From contig PMST01000165.1 in the NCBI GenBank assembly GCA_003168295.1, positions 419 to 9,993 of the forward strand: a stretch of 9,575 nucleotides of DNA, read 5' to 3'. Of the stretch, positions 7,312 to 9,575 are shown piece by piece. Position numbers and translations under genes: made by a program. The notes below the pieces were generated by a model, which was not told the DNA's origin, did not search any database, and saw nothing but the letters and a program-made list of their open reading frames with translations. The number at the start of each line of letters is the position of its first letter. Position 1 is the stretch's first letter. This DNA comes from Actinomycetota bacterium. GTDB taxonomy: Bacteria; Actinomycetota; Actinomycetes; Streptosporangiales; Streptosporangiaceae.

Positions 7312-7701
7312 TCAGGCGAGCGCGGCGGCAGGTCGCGGATCCGGGAGGGTGGACCGGGATTTGCGGACGGTGAGGGTCACGCCAACGATCAAGCTCCATA
7401 GCACGCTCAGCCAGAGGGGGACAAACAGCGGGCTGGCGAGCTGGACCGCCGCGATGGGGAAACCGGCGATGGACAGCCACCGGGGCAGCGAGCCATTACG
7501 TAGCCCGAGGACCGACGCGGCCGCGATCATCAGGCCGAAGACCAGCGGCGCGACCATGAACCCGATGGCATATCCCGCGCCCAGCATGGCGGTGCCGTAC
7601 AGGGCAACGCCCGCGAGGATGAGGGCAGCCGCGATGTAGCCTGCGGCCGTGACCAGCTGCGCGGCGACGATCACGGAAGGCAGAGGAGGAGCAGTCCGCA
7701 A
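7312..7701 (-). CDS. Small four-helix membrane protein, function unknown, start uncertain
   Basis: The 129-residue frame is strongly hydrophobic, with four likely transmembrane segments (about 9-34, 38-66, 74-90 and 91-112). A basic segment VRKSRS (112-117) after the last helix suggests a cytoplasmic C-terminus. It converges on the GAF-ANTAR gene 60 bases away. The longest start is TTG at 7701, with a GTG option at codon 10 (7674); neither has a visible ribosome binding site. Its 5' end falls almost exactly where recognisable histidine-kinase sequence begins on the other strand, so its original start may have been lost in a rearrangement. I recognise no family. The opposite frame (7283-7639) lacks this hydrophobic pattern and is not preferred. 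Confidence 0.6.
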   Translation of the reverse strand: MRTAPPLPSVIVAAQLVTAAGYIAAALILAGVALYGTAMLGAGYAIGFMVAPLVFGLMIAAASVLGLRNGSLPRWLSIAGFPIAAVQLASPLFVPLWLSVLWSLIVGVTLTVRKSRSTLPDPRPAAALA

Positions 7702-8134
7702 GTCCGCGGAGGCGGTCGCGGTCGAACGGACCAGGATCGCCAGGGAAATACACGATGTGGTCGCGCACAGCCTGACCGTCGCAGTCGTTCAGTGCGTCGC
7801 GGCCGGAGACGACCTCGACAGCGGTGCAGCCCAGACCGAAACGGTCCGCACTCGCGTCAAGGCCGCCGAGGGCACCTGCCGGGAGGCGCTCGACGAACTG
7901 CGCCGCATGCTCGGTGTGCTGCGGTTCGGCCCCGAGCAGCTGGAGCCCGTGCCGCGGCTGGCGGTGCTGCAGGGGCTGTGCGGCGCGATTACCGACGCAG
8001 GGATACCCGTCGAGCTGGAGCTCACCGGCGATCTTGACACCTTGCCGCCCGGCGTCGAGCTGAACTGCTACCGCATCGTGCAGGAGGCACTCACCAATAC
8101 CCTCAAGCATTCGGGTGCCCGCCGCGCCGAGGTG
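7691..8134 (+). pseudogene. Histidine kinase fragment (DesK/NarL-type), sensor and ATP-binding end lost
   Basis: The frame encodes the dimerisation and phospho-acceptor region of a HisKA_3 kinase: ERTRIAREIHDVVAHSL with the phosphorylatable His at 7751-7753, then EALDELRRMLGVLR. The beginning of the ATPase domain follows with the N-box text [16 protein letters not shown] (to about 8120). Two parts are missing. No membrane sensor domain precedes it, and only unrelated sequence with no ribosome-binding site lies before a weak GTG at 7649. The ATPase G-boxes are also absent, because after AEV (8126-8134) the text switches to response-regulator sequence in another frame. A working kinase would need both parts, so I call it a remnant. 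The frame stays open to 8257, but the last 40 or so residues are not kinase-like. Confidence 0.82.
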
Positions 8135-8292
8135 AGATCGCCGCCCGCCTTTTCCTGTCGGAGGCAACGGTCAAAACGCACGTCAACCGCCTGCTGGCCA
8201 AGCTCGGACTTCGAGACCGGGTTCAGGCGGTGGTTCTGGGCTACGAGAGCGGGCTGATCAAACCGGGCACCAGGCCAGGCCGGCCCGTCTGA
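8131..8292 (+). pseudogene. Response-regulator LuxR-type HTH fragment joined out of frame to the kinase
   Basis: Reading from 8131 in the frame +2 relative to the kinase gives [18 protein letters not shown], then [17 protein letters not shown] and [11 protein letters not shown], ending at TGA (8290-8292). This is the second half of a NarL/FixJ-family LuxR HTH: the recognition helix SEATVKTHV and the C-terminal tail. The receiver domain and first HTH helix are absent. In this family the kinase gene commonly precedes its regulator gene, so one internal deletion from mid-ATPase to mid-HTH would produce this join. No start codon or ribosome binding site serves the fragment. Confidence 0.82.
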
Positions 8293-8328
8293 CGAACCTT
8301 CGTCTCGTGTCCACGTCTGAGCTATGGT
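8291..8328 (+). promoter_or_regulatory. Candidate cupin promoter with overlapping palindrome
   Basis: A perfect palindrome GACGAA-CC-TTCGTC (8291-8304) begins one base into the stop of the HTH fragment. A smaller CGTG-TC-CACG lies at 8306-8315. TTCGTC (8299-8304), 18 bases and TATGGT (8323-8328) make a weak -35/-10 pair about 25 bases before the cupin start. The palindrome would overlap the -35, as an operator might. It could instead be a weak terminator of the old two-component operon. Confidence 0.3.
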
Positions 8329-8353
8329 CTGCGGGACGGAGAGCGGAGGTGCT

Positions 8354-8764
8354 ATGGACCCGGATTTTGACACTATCCACCTGCCAGGTACGCGGGACGT
8401 CGTCGCACCGGACGGCTCGGACGTCCGGATTCTGCTGCAGCTCGGCCGCGGCGGAATGGCCCACTTCGAGTTGGCAGCCGGCCGCGTCTCCCGGGCAGTG
8501 GCCCACCATTCCGTCGATGAGATCTGGTACATCCTGCGCGGGCAGGGCCAGATGTGGCGGCGCCAGGCCGAGCGGGAGGAGACCGTACCCCTGGAGCCCG
8601 GTACCTGCGTGTCCATTCCCGTCGGCACGCATTTCCAGTTCCGGTCCACTGGCGCCGGCCCGCTCGCCGCGGTCGGCGCGACGATGCCACCCTGGCCAGG
8701 CCCGGATGAGGCGTACGAGGTCGACGGCGCATGGCCCGCGGACCCGTTCGGCACGCCTGCCTGA
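8354..8764 (+). CDS. Small single-domain cupin protein
   Basis: The 136-residue protein is one beta-barrel cupin domain. Cupin motif 1 is seen as AHHSVDEIWYILRGQG (50-65), with candidate metal ligands H51, H52 and E56. Motif 2 is PGTCVSIPVGTHFQF (82-96), with H93. The first motif has adjacent His residues in place of the usual H-x-H, so the metal site may be altered. Substrate and reaction cannot be told: such proteins include isomerases, dioxygenases and sugar-binding regulators. ATG at 8354 is preferred over the in-frame ATG at 8324, because GGAGG (8345-8349) lies just upstream of 8354. It stands alone, after the two-component remnant and convergent with the aldo/keto reductase, with a gap of only 14 bases between their stops. 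Confidence 0.85.
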   Translation: MDPDFDTIHLPGTRDVVAPDGSDVRILLQLGRGGMAHFELAAGRVSRAVAHHSVDEIWYILRGQGQMWRRQAEREETVPLEPGTCVSIPVGTHFQFRSTGAGPLAAVGATMPPWPGPDEAYEVDGAWPADPFGTPA

Positions 8765-8778
8765 ACGCCAGCTGAGGG

Positions 8779-9575
8779 CTACCTGGGGGCGTCGCCCATG
8801 CGGTACTCGTGCGTGAGCTGGTCCAACTGGCCCTTCAGGTCGTCGTCGAGGGCGAACCCAACCGCGGCCAGGCTGGCGTCTAGCTGCTCGAGACGGCTCG
8901 CTCCGATGATGGGCGCGGTGATGGCCTGGTTCGCCAGGACCCAGGCGACCGAGAGGGTCACCAGGCTCACCCCGGCTTGCCCGGCCAGCTTGCGGAGCGC
9001 GTCGACCGTGTCAAACTCGCGGTCGTGCCAGTAGCGGTCCTGGTAGTTTTGCGCGGCGTTGCCGAGGGTGAAGCGGGTCCCCTCGGGGGGCGCGGCGGTC
9101 CGCGAGTGCTTGCCGGACAGCAGGCCCCCGGCGATCGGGTTGTAGGGGATAACGCCGACGCCCTCCTCTGCGCAGAAGGGGAGCATCTCCCGCTCGATCT
9201 GGCGGAACAGCAGGTTATAGCGAGGCTGGACGGAATCGAAGCGGGCCAGCCGCAGCGTCTCGCTCCGGCCGATGGCGCGCACCAGCTGGTAGGTCAGGAA
9301 GTTCGAGCAGCCGATGTAACGGACCTTACCGGCATGGACGAGGTCGTCCAGGGCGCCCAGGGTCTCGTCGATCGGTGTCGCCCGGTCGTATCCGTGCAGC
9401 TGGTACAGGTCGATGTAGTCGGTCTGCAGCCGCCGCAGCGATGCCTCGACGGCGGACATGATGTGCTTGCGTGAGTTCCCGCCATCGAACGGTGCCGGGC
9501 CGGTCGGGGCGAAGCACTTGGTCGCGACGATGAACCGGTCGCGCTTTCCGCGTAGCCAGCGGCCGAGGATCTCCT
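8779..9575 (-). CDS. Aldo/keto reductase, 5' end beyond window
   Basis: An NAD(P)H-dependent oxidoreductase of the aldo/keto reductase superfamily, TIM-barrel fold. The frame stays open from the right edge, giving about 264 visible residues. It begins EILGRWLRGKRDRFIVATKC; the Lys of ATK is the catalytic lysine and the His of YQLHGYD the catalytic histidine. SVEASLRRLQTDYIDLYQ-type text (here SAVEASLRRLQTDYIDLYQ), GKVRYIGCSNF, VIPYNPIAGGLLSGK and APIIGASRLEQLD (the cofactor-binding end) are all present. The N-terminal part with the catalytic Asp and Tyr lies outside. It resembles the general YghZ/Tas-like branch; the substrate is unknown. An internal ATG at 9459 is not the true start, because essential barrel strands and the catalytic Lys lie before it. 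Confidence 0.93.
   Translation of the reverse strand, partial: EILGRWLRGKRDRFIVATKCFAPTGPAPFDGGNSRKHIMSAVEASLRRLQTDYIDLYQLHGYDRATPIDETLGALDDLVHAGKVRYIGCSNFLTYQLVRAIGRSETLRLARFDSVQPRYNLLFRQIEREMLPFCAEEGVGVIPYNPIAGGLLSGKHSRTAAPPEGTRFTLGNAAQNYQDRYWHDREFDTVDALRKLAGQAGVSLVTLSVAWVLANQAITAPIIGASRLEQLDASLAAVGFALDDDLKGQLDQLTHEYRMGDAPR

Noticed and set aside
8120..8145. Programmed frameshift joining kinase and HTH
   Set aside because: No slippery heptamer is visible, and whole domains (G-boxes, receiver, first HTH helix) are missing, so deletion explains it better.
1..9575. tRNA, rRNA, CRISPR array or insertion sequence
   Set aside because: I saw no tRNA T-loop signature, spaced repeat array, transposase motif or long terminal inverted repeats.

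Overview
The window is GC-rich DNA with a strong G/C bias at third codon positions, frequent GTG/TTG starts, a GAF-ANTAR regulator and a DesK/NarL-type two-component remnant. Together these point to a high-GC actinomycete (Actinomycetota). I cannot place it to genus from sequence alone.

Layout. (1) 2-2521 (+): the end of a glycolate oxidase operon, glcE (5' end outside the window) followed by glcF, closed by a strong hairpin directly after the glcF stop. (2) 2522-3250: a 729-base gap with no convincing gene but with an unusual pair of adjacent hairpins at 2925-2987. (3) 6278 down to 3251 (-): a likely three-gene operon. It starts with katE, a large-subunit catalase with a C-terminal DJ-1/PfpI-like domain. 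Next is a helical 195-residue protein of unknown function whose TTG start overlaps the katE stop (TTGA), and last a small exported Ser/Thr- and Met/Gly/Asn-rich protein. (4) 6279-6429: a divergent regulatory region with palindromes and a general-stress-sigma-like promoter. (5) 6430-7251 (+): a GAF-ANTAR protein. (6) 7312-8292: a small membrane-protein ORF on the minus strand, head-to-head with a collapsed two-component system. A histidine-kinase core that has lost its sensor and ATP-binding end is joined out of frame to the DNA-binding tail of its response regulator. (7) 8354-8764 (+): a single-domain cupin. (8) 8779-9575 (-): an aldo/keto reductase running off the right edge.

How it fits together. 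GlcE and GlcF (with GlcD presumably upstream) oxidise glycolate to glyoxylate. The katE block looks like an oxidative or general-stress module facing a signal-dependent RNA-binding regulator. Glycolate oxidation and catalase may be linked through peroxide, but that is inference. The most unusual items are the translationally coupled unknown gene behind katE, the exported Met-rich repeat peptide, the fused kinase/regulator remnant and the twin hairpins in the long gap.
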